From Campylobacter concisus (GTDB taxonomy: Bacteria > Campylobacterota > Campylobacteria > Campylobacterales > Campylobacteraceae), in the NCBI RefSeq assembly GCF_015230015.1, contig NZ_JAAKZC010000002.1:1-64000 (forward strand): 64,000 nucleotides of DNA. Reading direction: 5' to 3'. Of this stretch, positions 46,038 through 54,449 are shown one piece after another (positions within the stretch are counted from its first letter, which is position 1; each line of letters starts with the position of its first letter). A program made the position numbers and the translations under genes. The notes under the pieces are model-generated. The model was not told the DNA's origin. It saw nothing but the letters and a program-made list of their open reading frames with translations, and made no database searches.

Positions 46038-47287
46038 CACATGTAACTAAAGAAGAGGCACTAAACTACCACATCGGCGGTAAGATCGAGATCAGGGTAA
46101 AGACACCTTGCGAGACTTCAAGAGACCTTTCAATGGCCTATACACCAGGCGTTGCTGAGCCATGCCGTGAGATAAATGCAGACACTGAACTAGCTTATAA
46201 ATATACAAATAAGGCAAATTTAGTAGCTGTCATCACCGATGGCACGGCTGTTCTTGGACTTGGCGACATCGGCGCTATTGCTGGTAAGCCAGTTATGGAG
46301 GGCAAGGCGGTGCTATTTAAGAAATTTGCAAACGTTGATGCCTTTGACATCGAGCTAGACGAGCATGATCCTGATAAGATCGTTGAGATTTGCAAGGCTC
46401 TAGCTCCGACATTTGGTGGTATAAATTTAGAAGATATCCGTGCTCCAAAATGCTTTGAGATCGAGCGAAAGCTTCAAGAAGCAGTCGATATCCCTGTAAT
46501 GCACGACGATCAGCACGGCACAGCGATGATAACAAGCGCTGGCATTATAAATGCGATGGAAATTTCTGGCAAAGATATATCTAAGATAAAGATCGTAGTT
46601 AGCGGCGCAGGTGCAGCCGGCATCGCTTGCGCAAAGATGTATAAAGCACTTGGCGCAAAACACATCGTGATGATAGATAGCAAAGGCGTTATCCACTCAA
46701 AAAGAACAGACCTAACTCCAGAGAAGGTTGAATTTGCGCTTGAGACCGAGGATAGGACTTTGGCTGATGCGATGAAAGGCGCTGATATGTTTTTAGGTCT
46801 TTCTAAGCCTGGCGTTGTGACAAAAGAGATGGTTGCGTCGATGAACAAAGAGCCTATCATCTTCGCTTTGGCAAACCCAGTGCCTGAAATCTTCCCAGAG
46901 GACGTCGTAGCTGTAAGAGATGACGTTATGATGGGTACAGGCAGAAGCGACTATCCTAACCAAGTAAATAACGTTTTGGGCTTTCCATTTATCTTTAGAG
47001 GAGCGCTTGATGTTAGGGCTAAAAAGATCACTGAAAATATGAAAATGGCTGCAGCTAAAGCACTTGCACAGCTTGCAAAAGAGCCAGTGCCAGCTGAAGT
47101 TTTAAAAGCAAGTGGCGTTAGCGAGCTAAAATTTGGCAAAGAGTACATCATCCCAAAACCATTTGACAAGCGCGTGCTAACGGCGGTCGCTCCAGCAGTT
47201 GCAAAAGCTGCAGTTGAAGATGGCGTAGCGAGAGTAAAAGATTTTGATGTTGAGGCTTACAAAGCCAAACTTGCAAAAGGTTTTTAA
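46034..47287 (+). CDS. Malic enzyme (NAD(P)-dependent, short form)
   Basis: 417 residues. It decarboxylates malate to pyruvate with reduction of NAD(P). Visible are Y-T-P-G-V-A-E-P-C near residue 36, the H-D-D-Q-H-G-T-A metal-site region near 157, and the Rossmann G-A-G-A-A-G-I-A near 196. It lacks the phosphotransacetylase domain of long MaeB forms. Translation is coupled to gltX (ATGA), and the gene ends in a strong terminator. Confidence 0.95.
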   Translation: MTHVTKEEALNYHIGGKIEIRVKTPCETSRDLSMAYTPGVAEPCREINADTELAYKYTNKANLVAVITDGTAVLGLGDIGAIAGKPVMEGKAVLFKKFANVDAFDIELDEHDPDKIVEICKALAPTFGGINLEDIRAPKCFEIERKLQEAVDIPVMHDDQHGTAMITSAGIINAMEISGKDISKIKIVVSGAGAAGIACAKMYKALGAKHIVMIDSKGVIHSKRTDLTPEKVEFALETEDRTLADAMKGADMFLGLSKPGVVTKEMVASMNKEPIIFALANPVPEIFPEDVVAVRDDVMMGTGRSDYPNQVNNVLGFPFIFRGALDVRAKKITENMKMAAAKALAQLAKEPVPAEVLKASGVSELKFGKEYIIPKPFDKRVLTAVAPAVAKAAVEDGVARVKDFDVEAYKAKLAKGF

Positions 47288-47290
47288 TCA

Positions 47291-47316
47291 AATTTAGCCC
47301 AAATTTGGGCTAAATT
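47291..47316. terminator. Terminator after the malic enzyme gene
   Basis: A 26-base perfect palindrome beginning 4 bases after the stop, with core TTAGCCC / GGGCTAA, followed by a pyrimidine-rich stretch. Confidence 0.75.
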
Positions 47317-47376
47317 CTTCTCTTGGCATTTTGTAAAAGACAAACCTTGTAAAAACAGTAAATTTAAGGACAAAAA

Positions 47377-48003
47377 ATGCAAAACGTGAAGCTCATCTCA
47401 CACCCATTGATCGAGCATAAATTAACAATCTTACGTGATAAAAACACCCAGCCTTTTCAGTTTCGTATGCTAGTTGATGAGATCAGCTACCTTATGATCT
47501 TTGAAGCGACTAGAAATTTAAAGGTAAAAGATGTCAAAGTCCAAACCCCAGTTGCGCTGGCAGACGCAAAAAGGCTCACTACAAAGGTGATGATATGCCC
47601 TATCTTAAGGGCTGCTCTTGGCATGCTTGATAGCGTCTTTACCATCATACCAGATGCGAGTGTGGGTTTTTTGGGCTTTCAGCGAAACGAAGAGACAGCG
47701 CAGGCTGAGTTTTTCTACGCAAAGCTTCCAAAAGACGCAAAAGAGCGCATGGCTATCATCATCGACCCTATGTTTGCGACTGGCGGCACGGCGATAGACG
47801 CGGTTAAATTCCTACGTGAAAAGGGCATTAAAGAGATCAAATTTATCTCTATCATTGCCGCACCTGAGGGGCTAAAGAGATTTAGCGAAATTTACCCAGA
47901 CGTCGAGGTCTATACGGCTTCTATCGATGAGAAACTAAATGAGAAAAACTACATTGTTCCAGGTCTTGGTGACGCTGGCGATAGAGTTTTTAACACTCTT
48001 TAA
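47377..48003 (+). CDS. upp: Uracil phosphoribosyltransferase
   Basis: 208 residues. It joins uracil and PRPP to UMP in pyrimidine salvage. The PRPP loop I-I-D-P-M-F-A-T-G-G-T-A is at about residue 130, and the C-terminal P-G-L-G-D-A-G-D-R-V-F uracil-binding motif is present. The ribosome site is AAGGAC. It starts the run upp - barnase - barstar - mqnA. Confidence 0.98.
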   Translation: MQNVKLISHPLIEHKLTILRDKNTQPFQFRMLVDEISYLMIFEATRNLKVKDVKVQTPVALADAKRLTTKVMICPILRAALGMLDSVFTIIPDASVGFLGFQRNEETAQAEFFYAKLPKDAKERMAIIIDPMFATGGTAIDAVKFLREKGIKEIKFISIIAAPEGLKRFSEIYPDVEVYTASIDEKLNEKNYIVPGLGDAGDRVFNTL

Positions 48004-48012
48004 GGGCTAAAT

Positions 48013-48519
48013 TTGAACAAAAGACTTTTGCCAGCTCTAGTCGCCTTTGTCATTGCTATCATCATCGGTACCTTCTTTTTTTCAAAAGATGGTGGCGAGG
48101 CAAATAAAAACGCTCAAATTTTACTTGAGCAGCTTAATAAAGAGGGGCAAAAGAGCCAGAGTCTTGCAGAAAATGGCTCATACACCTCAAAAGATGAGGT
48201 CGCACTTTATATCTATAAATTTAACAAGCTACCAAAGAATTTCATAACCAAAAAAGAGGCACTTGAACTTGGCTGGGACGCAAAAAGCGGAAATTTATGG
48301 CAGATAAGCGGCGGCAAAAGCATCGGCGGGGATAGATTTTCAAACCGAGAAAAGAGGCTGCCTGAGGCTGATGGTAGAAAGTGGTTTGAGTGCGATGTAA
48401 ATTATAATGGCGGCAGACGCGGCGCTGAGAGAATTTTATATTCAAATGACGGACTTATCTACTACACGCCTGATCACTACGAGCATTTTTACCTGCTTTA
48501 TGAGAAGAGGATGCAATGA
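48013..48519 (+). CDS. Barnase-type ribonuclease with N-terminal membrane/export segment
   Basis: 168 residues, TTG start. A hydrophobic segment (about 5-24) anchors or exports the protein. The rest matches barnase: V-A-L-Y-I-Y-K-F-N-K-L-P-K-N-F-I-T, G-N-L-W, K-S-I-G-G-D-R-F-S-N-R-E, W-F-E-C-D-V-N-Y (catalytic Glu), G-R-R-G-A-E-R-I-L-Y (Arg) and D-H-Y-E-H-F (His). It would degrade RNA and is paired with a barstar-like inhibitor 4 bases overlapped downstream. The pair sits between upp and mqnA, neighbours in C. jejuni as I recall. Confidence 0.88.
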   Translation: MNKRLLPALVAFVIAIIIGTFFFSKDGGEANKNAQILLEQLNKEGQKSQSLAENGSYTSKDEVALYIYKFNKLPKNFITKKEALELGWDAKSGNLWQISGGKSIGGDRFSNREKRLPEADGRKWFECDVNYNGGRRGAERILYSNDGLIYYTPDHYEHFYLLYEKRMQ

Positions 48520-48788
48520 AAATCGTGATCTTAGATGCTAAAAAAATGCTCGAAAAAGAGAAGATGCATGAGTATTTTGCAAAGAAATTTGACCTGCCAG
48601 AGTACTACGGCAAAAATTTAGACGCGCTCTTTGACTGTCTTTGCGAGATAAATGAGCCAACGCTTATAAAGCTAAAAAATGAAAATGCTTTGGATAGTGC
48701 CACAAAAGAGAGCTTAACTCAGCTATTTCGCGACGTTTGCAACGAAAATGAGCTGGTTAAATTTGAGCTTGTAAAAGATAAAAGATGA
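48516..48788 (+). CDS. Barstar-like ribonuclease inhibitor
   Basis: 90 residues. F-D-L-P-E-Y-Y-G-K-N-L-D-A-L-F-D-C-L is the barstar signature with the acidic residues that plug the RNase active site. ATGA overlap with the ribonuclease gene ensures matched synthesis. It also overlaps mqnA by 4 bases. Confidence 0.9.
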   Translation: MKIVILDAKKMLEKEKMHEYFAKKFDLPEYYGKNLDALFDCLCEINEPTLIKLKNENALDSATKESLTQLFRDVCNENELVKFELVKDKR

Positions 48789-49468
48789 TATTTGGAAAGA
48801 TTGATTATCTAAATTTACTCCCATTTCACGTATTTTTAAAATCAGCCCCACTAAACTCTCAGATAAAAAAGGCGATCGAGTTTAAAAAGGGCGTGCCAAG
48901 TAAGCTAAATAGAGCCCTAAATGCCAGAAAGATCGACGCTGCGGTGATCTCAAGCATAGCTAGCAAAAAGGCAAATTTAAAGAAGCTAAATTTTGGCATA
49001 GTCGCCAAAAAAGATGTCAAAAGCGTGCTTGTGCGCAAAAACTCCGCTATGAAATTTGACCCAGCTTCAGCTAGCTCAAACGCACTAGCAAATATACTTC
49101 ATCTAAAAGGCGAGGTGATCATAGGTGACCGTGCGCTAAGGGCATATTTAAGCGATGGCAAAGAGTACTTTTACGACCTTGGTCAAATTTGGCACGAAAA
49201 GACAAATTTACCCTTTGTTTTTGGTAGATTTTCTTACGTAAAAAATGGCTCGTTTTACAAAAGACTGGTCGCAAAATTTTTGCAAAAAAATGTAAAAATC
49301 CCAAACTATATCTTGGCTAGCTACGCCAAAAGTCGCGGCATAAGTGAGCAAGATATCAAGTGGTATCTTAAATTTATAAGCTACAAAATAGGCCCAAAAG
49401 AGCAAAAATCACTCCGCAAATTTTTTAAAGAGTATAGGTTTTTAAGAGAGGCAGTATCGCAAAACTAG
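48785..49468 (+). CDS. mqnA: Chorismate dehydratase of the futalosine menaquinone pathway
   Basis: 227 residues, periplasmic-binding-protein-like fold. MqnA converts chorismate to 3-enolpyruvylbenzoate. It starts I-D-Y-L-N-L-L-P-F and contains G-V-P-S-K-L-N-R-A-L and A-A-V-I-S-S-I, which fit MqnA of Campylobacterota. The ATG overlaps the barstar stop. Menaquinone is the main respiratory quinone of this group. Confidence 0.85.
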   Translation: MIFGKIDYLNLLPFHVFLKSAPLNSQIKKAIEFKKGVPSKLNRALNARKIDAAVISSIASKKANLKKLNFGIVAKKDVKSVLVRKNSAMKFDPASASSNALANILHLKGEVIIGDRALRAYLSDGKEYFYDLGQIWHEKTNLPFVFGRFSYVKNGSFYKRLVAKFLQKNVKIPNYILASYAKSRGISEQDIKWYLKFISYKIGPKEQKSLRKFFKEYRFLREAVSQN

Positions 49469-49612
49469 ATGAATTTAGAGTTTTATATAAATGTTTAAAG
49501 TTGTGATGCAAAAAATCCCTCTAAGATTAGGACTTTGCTTTATTTTTAACAAAATCACAAAAACATTTTAGAGGTAAAATTTCATCATATTTATGACCTA
49601 ATTTTAATAAGA

Positions 49613-49644
49613 TCTGCTCCGCCAAAGTGGCTTTTTGGAGCAGA
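49613..49644. terminator. Terminator between mqnA and the CooS-like gene
   Basis: TCTGCTCC / GGAGCAGA stem with an inner GCC-AAAGT-GGC hairpin and a T-run in the loop, in the gap between two convergent genes. A weaker CCTCTAA / TTAGAGG repeat lies at about 49519 and 49568. Confidence 0.55.
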
Positions 49645-49672
49645 CTAAAGTGCTAGAGCGTGTAAATTTATC

Positions 49673-51712
49673 TTACACTCCCCAGCCAAGTTTTTCTCGT
49701 TTTGTCTTCATATCAGCTACGATATTTTCAGCAAGTGCGACAGGATCAAGATTTACTACCATTTTTGAGCCAAGGATCGGCAATGTACCATTTGCCATAA
49801 ATTCTTCAACATTTTTTGAGCCTTGAACTGGGGCAAAGACGCAGTGGTAAGATGAAATTCCAAGTAGTCTAAAGCCAAGTGCGGCATCTATGCCCTTTTC
49901 ATTTGACCACTCAGGGCTTGAAAATGCGTATGGTAGGTCTTTGATGTTAGTGTCTAAGTTTTGACTAAGCGCATTAAACATTGCTGAAGCCCTAGCATTA
50001 TCCAAGCACTCGCCCATGTGCCAGATCGGTGGGATCTTATAAGGGGCTAAAAATTCTCTCAAGCTATCGCCGCAGTATTCAAGCGCATTTGCATTGCAAA
50101 GTCCTGTTTTTAGTAGTGGAAATGAGGCACAGCCGTTTGTCATGATTAAGACATTGTTTTTTAGAAGTGTTCTAGCTACGTTTACGACAGCTTTTTCATA
50201 AACTACGCGTGGATTTGAGCAGCCGACTAAATTTACAAGTCCAAGTATCTTGCCCTCTTTTATCGCATCAGCGATAACCTGCGTTGAGCCAAAAATTTTA
50301 TTTACATTTTCTAGTGAAAAGCCCATTTTAGCTTCGACTTCGTATTGCGGGATATGCACTGGTATGCCTTTTCTAGCTTCATGGCTCTCAAGCGCTCTAT
50401 ATAAAATTTTCTCTGCGATCTCGTGAATTTCACTCATATTTGAGTGATGATGATCAAAACCGATGTGCTCAGCTCCAGGAAGTCTTGCAGAGTCGCTTGT
50501 AGTGATAACTGTCGTTTTAAAGCACCTTGCTACCTCCATAACGGTAGGATAGACATCTTGCACGTCAGCTAGCCAAAGATCAAGCGCTCCTGTGCCAACG
50601 ACAAGCTCTGCGCCAACTGCATTTGAAAGTGGTATAACGCCGTCATAGCGATACATAGCCGAAAGTCCGTTGCAGCAAACACCATAAAACTGAATACCTA
50701 AAGCGCCCTTCTCTTTAGCTAAATTTTGAAATTTCTCGCTCTTGCCAAGCTTAACGACGACACTTACTAAAAGTGGAGAGTGTCCGTGAAGCGCGATATT
50801 TACGTAGCCTTTTTTGATAGCGCCTAAATTTATCTTAGAGTCATTTAGCTTTGGCAGACCAAATAGACAATCCATCGCAATAGACGTGCCAAGCGTGCTT
50901 GACCAAGCATAAGCTAGACCTGTGCGGAAAAACTGCTTCATGACATTTCGCCAGTCGCCATCTGTGCCTGTGCTTGTTCTATGAAGGCTCTCTGTAACCT
51001 CGTGATAGACGCCTATTGGCAAGATATCAAGCTTTTTCCACACCTCTTGACGCTCTTTTGGAGCAAAGGTCTTTATAGCTTTATGCTCTTGGGGCAATGT
51101 GCGAGATAGATCTTCAAGCAAGATATCAGCGATCTGCGAGGCAAGCTCGTTTATGCTTTTGCTCTCATCAAGTCCAAAAGCCTTTGCAACTGCACGCACT
51201 TTCTCTTCGCCTTCTATTGGGATATTTAGCTTGCCAGTTGCTGCGTTTTTAAGAGCTAGCATATTTTCTCTGCCTCTTGCGCCGTGAGCTGCAGCACCGC
51301 CAGCTACGTGACGGAGTAAATTTCTAGCCACGATGACGTCTGCATCGGCACCGCACACGCCACGAGTAGCCTTTGACGTGATCTTACATGGCCCCATAAA
51401 GCAGATCTTACAGCAAATTCCAGCCATGCCAAAGGTGCATTGTGGCTTTTGCTTGTCAAATCTATCAAAAACAGTCTCGATCCCCATATCTTGCATTTTT
51501 AGGAGCATTTCGCTAACGGCTGGATCAGGTGTCTCTTCGATTACTTTTTGTTTATTTGGAAAGGTTTTTTTATAAAGTGAGATAGCATTTGAGTAGTCTG
51601 TAAATTCTGCCTCGTCTTTGTAGTCATAAAAGCCTTTTTCATTTGGCTTAGCCTCTTTATCAAGTCTGTATTTCTGGATCTTGATGCCTAAAATTTCGTC
51701 GTTTGTTTGCAT
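49673..51712 (-). CDS. CooS-type (carbon monoxide dehydrogenase-like) protein with altered C-cluster
   Basis: 679 residues. The D/B-cluster Cys are present (C92, C100, C101, C104, C109, C120). C-cluster ligands seen are His311 (H-G-H), Cys346/347, and Cys in V-G-C-S-N, T-N-G-C-A and H-M-G-E-C. The remaining expected Cys (Cys333 of Carboxydothermus CODH-II, Y-Q-C) is Asp386 (V-Q-D, codon GAT). The Lys563 position seems to be Leu, and the proton-relay His series after His143 is lost. CO oxidation by the usual route is doubtful. No cooC or cooF is nearby. It is divergent from the ABC transporter genes. Confidence 0.85.
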   Translation of the reverse strand: MQTNDEILGIKIQKYRLDKEAKPNEKGFYDYKDEAEFTDYSNAISLYKKTFPNKQKVIEETPDPAVSEMLLKMQDMGIETVFDRFDKQKPQCTFGMAGICCKICFMGPCKITSKATRGVCGADADVIVARNLLRHVAGGAAAHGARGRENMLALKNAATGKLNIPIEGEEKVRAVAKAFGLDESKSINELASQIADILLEDLSRTLPQEHKAIKTFAPKERQEVWKKLDILPIGVYHEVTESLHRTSTGTDGDWRNVMKQFFRTGLAYAWSSTLGTSIAMDCLFGLPKLNDSKINLGAIKKGYVNIALHGHSPLLVSVVVKLGKSEKFQNLAKEKGALGIQFYGVCCNGLSAMYRYDGVIPLSNAVGAELVVGTGALDLWLADVQDVYPTVMEVARCFKTTVITTSDSARLPGAEHIGFDHHHSNMSEIHEIAEKILYRALESHEARKGIPVHIPQYEVEAKMGFSLENVNKIFGSTQVIADAIKEGKILGLVNLVGCSNPRVVYEKAVVNVARTLLKNNVLIMTNGCASFPLLKTGLCNANALEYCGDSLREFLAPYKIPPIWHMGECLDNARASAMFNALSQNLDTNIKDLPYAFSSPEWSNEKGIDAALGFRLLGISSYHCVFAPVQGSKNVEEFMANGTLPILGSKMVVNLDPVALAENIVADMKTKREKLGWGV

Positions 51713-51824
51713 TTTTGCTCCTTATGCAAGTAAATTTTATCTTTTGGATAAGTCTTGGATTATATCATCAAAAATTTTCACAGAGATTGATTTAGGATAA
51801 ATTTAGTGTAAATTTTAGATTTGG

Positions 51825-51841
51825 TTACTATAATTACACAC
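51825..51841 (+). promoter_or_regulatory. Promoter box of the ABC operon, shared with assT
   Basis: TTACTATAATTACACAC contains a perfect TATAAT (51829-51834) 32 bases upstream of the transporter ATG. The same 17-mer with one change lies upstream of assT (54315-54331). A TTTAGTGTAAATTT stretch lies 23 bases further upstream. Confidence 0.55.
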
Positions 51842-51865
51842 TTAAAATAAAATTCAGGAAAATTT

Positions 51866-52783
51866 ATGACCAGGCGTTATGCTTTACAAATTTTAGGTTC
51901 TTTCTTGGCTCTTAGTAGCCAAAAAGCTCTAGCAAGCACTCCAAAGATCGGCGTAAAAATAGGCTTTGTGCCGATAAGCGATCATCTATGCATCATCGCT
52001 TCAAAGCTCTATAAAAGTGAAAATTTCATGATAGTGCCCATTAAATTTGCTAGCTGGGTTGATCTAGCTGAGGCGCTCAGGGCAGGGGCGATTGACGGGG
52101 CTTTTATGCTAGCTCCACTAGGTCTTATGCTAAGAGCAAATGGCGCAAAGATAAAGACAGTGCTATCAGCTCACAAAAATGGCTCAGCTCTTGTGGCTAG
52201 AAGCGACGTGACCGGTCTTAAGCAGCTTGCTGGCAAAAAGATCGCTGTGCCTTCAAAATTTAGCATGCACTATTTTTTACTTGATACGATCTTAAAGCGT
52301 GAAAATATGAGCGCAGATATCATCGAGATGGCGCCACCTGAGATGCCTTTTGCGCTTCTTAGTCATCAAATAGACGCTTACATCGTGGCTGAGCCATTTG
52401 GGCAAATGGCGGTAAATTTTAAAGGCAGGGCGAAAAATTTACTCTTTTCAAAAGATATAAAGCCAAACCACATCTGCTGCACGCTAAATTTTCAAGAAGA
52501 AATTCTCTCAAAGCCTTATTTTAACGAGCTTTTAGAAGCTTTTAAGCAAGCAGCAAGCTTTATCACAAAAGATCACGAAACAAGCGCACTTTTAGGCAAT
52601 GAGATCTTAAGCCAAAATGCAAATTTATTAAAGTTAGTGCTTGATAAAGAGATCGTAAGCTACGATGATCTAAGCCTAAAAGCAGAAGAGCTAGAGGAGC
52701 TAAAAGAATTTTTAATCAGCAAAAATTTAGGCAATCAAAAACTAGCAAATTTAGAGATAAACTCATACTTGGAGCAAAGATGA
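51866..52783 (+). CDS. NitT/TauT-type ABC transporter substrate-binding protein
   Basis: 305 residues. The N-terminus M-T-R-R-Y-A-L-Q looks like a twin-arginine signal. The body follows NrtA/SsuA-type binding proteins (A-L-R-A-G-A-I-D-G-A-F, G-K-K-I-A-V-P-S, A-Y-I-V-A-E-P-F-G). The substrate may be a sulfonate, sulfate ester, nitrate or similar anion. ATGA overlap with the permease gene. Nearby AssT suggests sulfur compounds, as inference. Confidence 0.85.
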   Translation: MTRRYALQILGSFLALSSQKALASTPKIGVKIGFVPISDHLCIIASKLYKSENFMIVPIKFASWVDLAEALRAGAIDGAFMLAPLGLMLRANGAKIKTVLSAHKNGSALVARSDVTGLKQLAGKKIAVPSKFSMHYFLLDTILKRENMSADIIEMAPPEMPFALLSHQIDAYIVAEPFGQMAVNFKGRAKNLLFSKDIKPNHICCTLNFQEEILSKPYFNELLEAFKQAASFITKDHETSALLGNEILSQNANLLKLVLDKEIVSYDDLSLKAEELEELKEFLISKNLGNQKLANLEINSYLEQR

Positions 52784-53505
52784 AATACTTTTTTCAAATT
52801 CTCGTTTTAGCCCTAGCTTTGCTTATCTGGCAAGCTTTTAGTGGAGACTTGGTACCAAGCGTAAAAGAGGTGGTAGGTGCATTTTTCGAGCTTGCAAAAA
52901 GCGGCAAACTGCTTCTTGGCGTCACTGACTCACTCATTAGATACGTCATAGGACTTGCCATTGGCTCGCTTGTTGCGGTTTTGGTTGGACTTATATTTGG
53001 ACTTTTTCCAAAATTTGCAAATGCATTTGAACCGCTTATCGGACTTTTGCGTCCTATTTCGCCGATTGCGTGGATACCTTTGATAGTCCTTGCCTTTGGT
53101 ATCGGCGATAAACCGACCATTTTCATCATCGCTTATGCGATATTTTTCCCTATGCTGCTTCTTACTATAAGTGCCGTAAAAAGCGTGCCAAATGAGCTCG
53201 TTTTAGCGGCTCGTGGCTTTGGAGCTAGCAAAATGCAAATAATCACTGGCGTCATCATGCCAGCAAGTCTTTTTAGCATCATCTCAGGGCTAAAGCTAGC
53301 AGCGAGCCTTGCTTGGATAAATTTAGTAGTTGGTGAGATGGTTGGAGCTCAAAGCGGGCTAGGATATCTCATAATAGACGCTAGAAACCAGCTTAGGATA
53401 GATAGCGTAATGGCGGTGATTTTTGTGATCGGCGTGATAGGCATCGTGATAAATTTCATCTTTTCGCTCATTGAAAGATACGCAGGAGAAAGGCTTGGAC
53501 GATGA
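52780..53505 (+). CDS. NitT/TauT-type ABC transporter permease
   Basis: 241 residues with about six membrane helices and the permease coupling motif A-A-R-G-F-G-A-S-K-M near residue 147 (EAA-type loop), plus P-I-S-P-I-A-W-I-P-L-I near 92. It overlaps both neighbours by 4 bases, so the three proteins form one transporter operon. Confidence 0.9.
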   Translation: MKYFFQILVLALALLIWQAFSGDLVPSVKEVVGAFFELAKSGKLLLGVTDSLIRYVIGLAIGSLVAVLVGLIFGLFPKFANAFEPLIGLLRPISPIAWIPLIVLAFGIGDKPTIFIIAYAIFFPMLLLTISAVKSVPNELVLAARGFGASKMQIITGVIMPASLFSIISGLKLAASLAWINLVVGEMVGAQSGLGYLIIDARNQLRIDSVMAVIFVIGVIGIVINFIFSLIERYAGERLGR

Positions 53506-54245
53506 TAAAGATAAAAAATTTAACCAAATCTTTTGGGGACGCCAAAATTTTAAAAGGGATAAATTTAGAGATAAAGCAGAATGAATTTTGCGTTTTGCTT
53601 GGCGGCAGTGGCTCTGGCAAGACGACACTTTTAAACATCCTAAGTGGCACGAGCGAGCTTAGTAGCGGTGAAATTTCAATGCAAAATAAAATTTATACAA
53701 AGAAAATTTCACTAGACAAATCGCGCCAGATCATCACTCAGACCTACTCGCTAATGCCATGGCTAAGCGCAAAAGACAACATCAAATTTGCCCTAAAATG
53801 CTCTGGCATAAAGGATAAATTTGAACAAGAAAAGAGAGCTAGCAAATTTCTGGAGCTTGTTAGCCTTTCTCACAAGGCCGAGCTCTTCCCGCACTCGCTA
53901 AGTGGCGGTCAAAAGCAGCGTGTCGCCATCGCAAGGGCACTTAGCTTAAGCCCTGAGGTGCTCTTTTTAGACGAGCCATTTTCTGCGCTTGATCCAATAA
54001 CAAGGACAAATTTACAAAAAAGCTTAAAGCAGATGTCAAAGACTCAAACCACTATCTTTGTCACGCATGATATCGATGAGGCGCTATTTTTGGCTGATAA
54101 GATCGTGATCTTACACGATGGTGTGATCATAAAAGAGATAATCAATCCAAATTTTGGCGTGCATGATCTAAAGTATTTTGAGCTAAAAGCTAAGATTTTT
54201 GATCTCATAAATGGCGAAGATAACGAGGTTGAATACGCTATTTAA
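53502..54245 (+). CDS. NitT/TauT-type ABC transporter ATP-binding protein
   Basis: 247 residues. Walker A G-G-S-G-S-G-K-T-T near residue 38, signature L-S-G-G-Q-K-Q-R near 129, Walker B V-L-F-L-D-E-P near 152, and the His switch V-T-H-D near 185. It powers uptake with the two preceding proteins. Confidence 0.95.
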   Translation: MIKIKNLTKSFGDAKILKGINLEIKQNEFCVLLGGSGSGKTTLLNILSGTSELSSGEISMQNKIYTKKISLDKSRQIITQTYSLMPWLSAKDNIKFALKCSGIKDKFEQEKRASKFLELVSLSHKAELFPHSLSGGQKQRVAIARALSLSPEVLFLDEPFSALDPITRTNLQKSLKQMSKTQTTIFVTHDIDEALFLADKIVILHDGVIIKEIINPNFGVHDLKYFELKAKIFDLINGEDNEVEYAI

Positions 54246-54314
54246 TAAATTTTAAATATATTTTTAAATTTTAAGCTAGTATTAACTTTAGCGTGAAATT
54301 TATGTTATAAAGAT

Positions 54315-54331
54315 TTACTACAATTACACAC
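54315..54331 (+). promoter_or_regulatory. Promoter-like box upstream of assT, matching the ABC operon box
   Basis: TTACTACAATTACACAC differs from the box at 51825-51841 by one base. A TTTAGCGTGAAATTT stretch (54288-54302) resembles that upstream of the other copy. Transcription from here would meet the hairpin at 54368-54390 before assT. Confidence 0.5.
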
Positions 54332-54367
54332 AAAGCAAATCATTTTTGTTATTCCTTTTACTGATTG

Positions 54368-54390
54368 AAGCCTTGGTTTAGCCAAGGCTT
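54368..54390 (+). terminator. Intrinsic terminator in the assT leader
   Basis: AAGCCTTGG / CCAAGGCTT stem with a TTTAG loop, followed by TTTCT. It lies 123 bases after the ABC operon and 60 bases before the assT ATG. It may end the ABC transcript, act as an attenuator for assT, or end a short RNA of about 60 bases started at the box above. Confidence 0.7.
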
Positions 54391-54449
54391 TTTCTAAATT
54401 TTATAAGTTTTACGAGTAAGATTTATAAAATTTATCTAAAGGAGATGTT

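Noticed and set aside
49673-51712. Hybrid cluster protein (Hcp) instead of CooS-like
   Set aside because: Length, the D/B-cluster Cys pattern and the order of the C-terminal motifs fit CooS better than Hcp, despite the altered ligand.
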